14,201 nt of DNA from VGEM01 sp033764265 (GTDB lineage: Bacteria; Pseudomonadota; Alphaproteobacteria; Rhodospirillales; Rhodospirillaceae): assembly GCA_033764265.1 (NCBI GenBank), contig JANRJB010000018.1, positions 1 through 14,201 of the forward strand, read 5' to 3'. The notes below the pieces were generated by a model, which worked only from the letters and a program-made list of their open reading frames with translations, was not told where the DNA came from and did not search any database. Made by a program: the position numbers and the translations under genes. Shown here one piece after another: positions 13,448-14,201 of this stretch. Within the stretch, counting starts at the first letter, position 1. Each line of letters opens with the position of its first letter.

Positions 13448-13462
13448 GACGCACCGTGCGTC
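13448..13462. promoter_or_regulatory. Perfect 15-bp palindrome, probable regulator-binding site
   Basis: GACGCAC, one central base, then GTGCGTC form a perfect 7-1-7 inverted repeat. It ends 4 nt upstream of the candidate -35 box of the cytochrome gene (minus strand), a typical position for an activator site. The same sequence could in principle form a hairpin, but a 1-nt loop makes a DNA-binding site more likely. Confidence 0.45.
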
Positions 13463-13541
13463 TATATCGCGGGCAGCGCTGACCGGGAAGAGTTATGCCG
13501 GCTGTGTTCCGGACGATCCCGTCCGCGAATGGCGAGGCCGT

Positions 13542-14201
13542 TCAGCCCCGGCCCTCCAGCCGCGCCACGTGTTCGCGCCAGCGCCGTTCGGCCTCCAGGT
13601 TTTCCGGCAGGACGAACTTGTCCGGGGCGTAGACGCCGGGATGGTGGCCCTGTTCCGCGCCGATCACCGATCCTTCGGGATCGGCGAAGTACATCAGATC
13701 GGCCCAGTGCAGCGGGATGCGGTCGTTGACGACGTGACCGTTGCGGGCCGCCAGCTTGCCGCGCAGCCGGGCGATGTCGCTGACGCGCACGATGAACGCC
13801 GCCGTGGCGCGGTAACGATCGATCGGGGGCGGCACGGCCGTGCCGCCGGGCGCCAGCTCGAGAATGACGTTATCGCCCAGGTCGAACTGCGGGCGGCCAT
13901 CCTCGTCGCCGATCTGCGGCAGCTCCAGGACCTCGCGGTAGAACGCGGCCAGCGCCGGCACGTCGGCGGCACGGCGGAGCACCCAACCCAGCTCCTGCAT
14001 CCGCGGCGACATGGCGGCGCAGCCCGGGTTGAAAGCTTCGCCGCGCCGTCGGCGGCGCCGCGCTTCGACATCGGCGGCCGACGATGCGCCGGCGTCCCGC
14101 TCGCGCAAACCCAGCCAATAGCCGTCGGGGTCGCGCACGAACGCTTCCCGCCCTGCGCCACGGGCGCTCGGCGCGCTGATGGTTGCGCCGGCCGCGCGCA
14201 G
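13542..14201 (-). CDS. Two-domain VOC (glyoxalase/dioxygenase fold) protein, 5' part outside window
   Basis: The frame is open to the right edge, so the gene starts beyond the window; the GTG at 14138 is not a real start. The first codons seen (LRAAGATISAPSARG, then EAFVRDPDGYWLGLRE) are the end of one VOC domain, with the family's typical F-x-D-P-D-G-Y-W-[IL] strand. A 30-residue Arg/Ala-rich linker follows. A second VOC domain begins near MQELGWVLRRAADVPALAAF and includes FYREVLELPQIGDEDGRPQF, VILELAPGG and ADLMYFADPEGSVIGAEQGH, ending in a charged tail (EAERRWREHVARLEGRG). Tandem VOC domains occur in extradiol dioxygenase-like and glyoxalase-like proteins. The metal ligands are not clear in the second domain, so it may be degenerate. 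It lies upstream of the cytochrome gene on the same strand, 160 bp away. The substrate is unknown. Confidence 0.85.
   Translation of the reverse strand: MRAAGATISAPSARGAGREAFVRDPDGYWLGLRERDAGASSAADVEARRRRRRGEAFNPGCAAMSPRMQELGWVLRRAADVPALAAFYREVLELPQIGDEDGRPQFDLGDNVILELAPGGTAVPPPIDRYRATAAFIVRVSDIARLRGKLAARNGHVVNDRIPLHWADLMYFADPEGSVIGAEQGHHPGVYAPDKFVLPENLEAERRWREHVARLEGRG

Noticed and set aside
14138..14138. GTG at 14138 as start of the VOC gene
   Set aside because: The frame stays open to the window edge and the residues before it complete the typical VOC strand EAFVRDPDGYW, so the gene begins outside.

Overview
The window is a GC-rich, densely coded stretch of a Gram-negative bacterial chromosome, most likely from a proteobacterium. 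The evidence is a TonB-dependent receptor, Sec, Tat and lipoprotein signals, a HiPIP-type iron-sulfur protein, c-type cytochromes and MhpR-like IclR regulators. The class cannot be fixed from sequence alone. Almost every gene faces the cell envelope, and electron-transfer proteins recur.

Left edge, minus strand (1-869): the first 54 codons of a TonB-dependent receptor, which runs off the window, and a small secreted CHRD-domain protein. A 382-bp non-coding gap (870-1251) with several inverted repeats separates these from a plus-strand operon.

Operon 1 (1252-6644, plus) has four tightly packed genes: an unrecognised secreted protein, a DUF1592/DUF1588/DUF1585 lipoprotein with a CxxCH haem motif, a Tat-exported DUF1552 (PF07586) protein, and a secreted protein with three PF03640 repeats. 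All four carry export signals, so the operon should build an envelope or periplasmic system. Its function is not established.

A convergent MFS transporter (6670-7938, minus) follows. A divergent promoter region of 193 bp separates it from operon 2.

Operon 2 (8132-12127, plus) has seven genes: a HiPIP with twin-arginine and lipobox features, an exported bicupin with degenerate metal ligands, two tandem-duplicated 129-aa cupin-like proteins, a third small cupin, and two tandem MhpR-like IclR regulators. The divergent transporter probably belongs to the same unit. I infer uptake and redox processing of a small, possibly aromatic or hydroxylated, acid. No classical catabolic enzyme is present in the window, so this stays tentative. 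This locus is the best candidate for an undescribed system.

Right edge, minus strand (12140-14201): a triheme cytochrome c of the membrane-dehydrogenase type, without a dehydrogenase partner in view. A perfect 15-bp palindrome lies directly upstream of its probable promoter. Last is the 3' part of a two-domain VOC/glyoxalase-fold protein whose start lies beyond the window. No tRNA, rRNA, insertion sequence, CRISPR array or convincing intrinsic terminator was seen.
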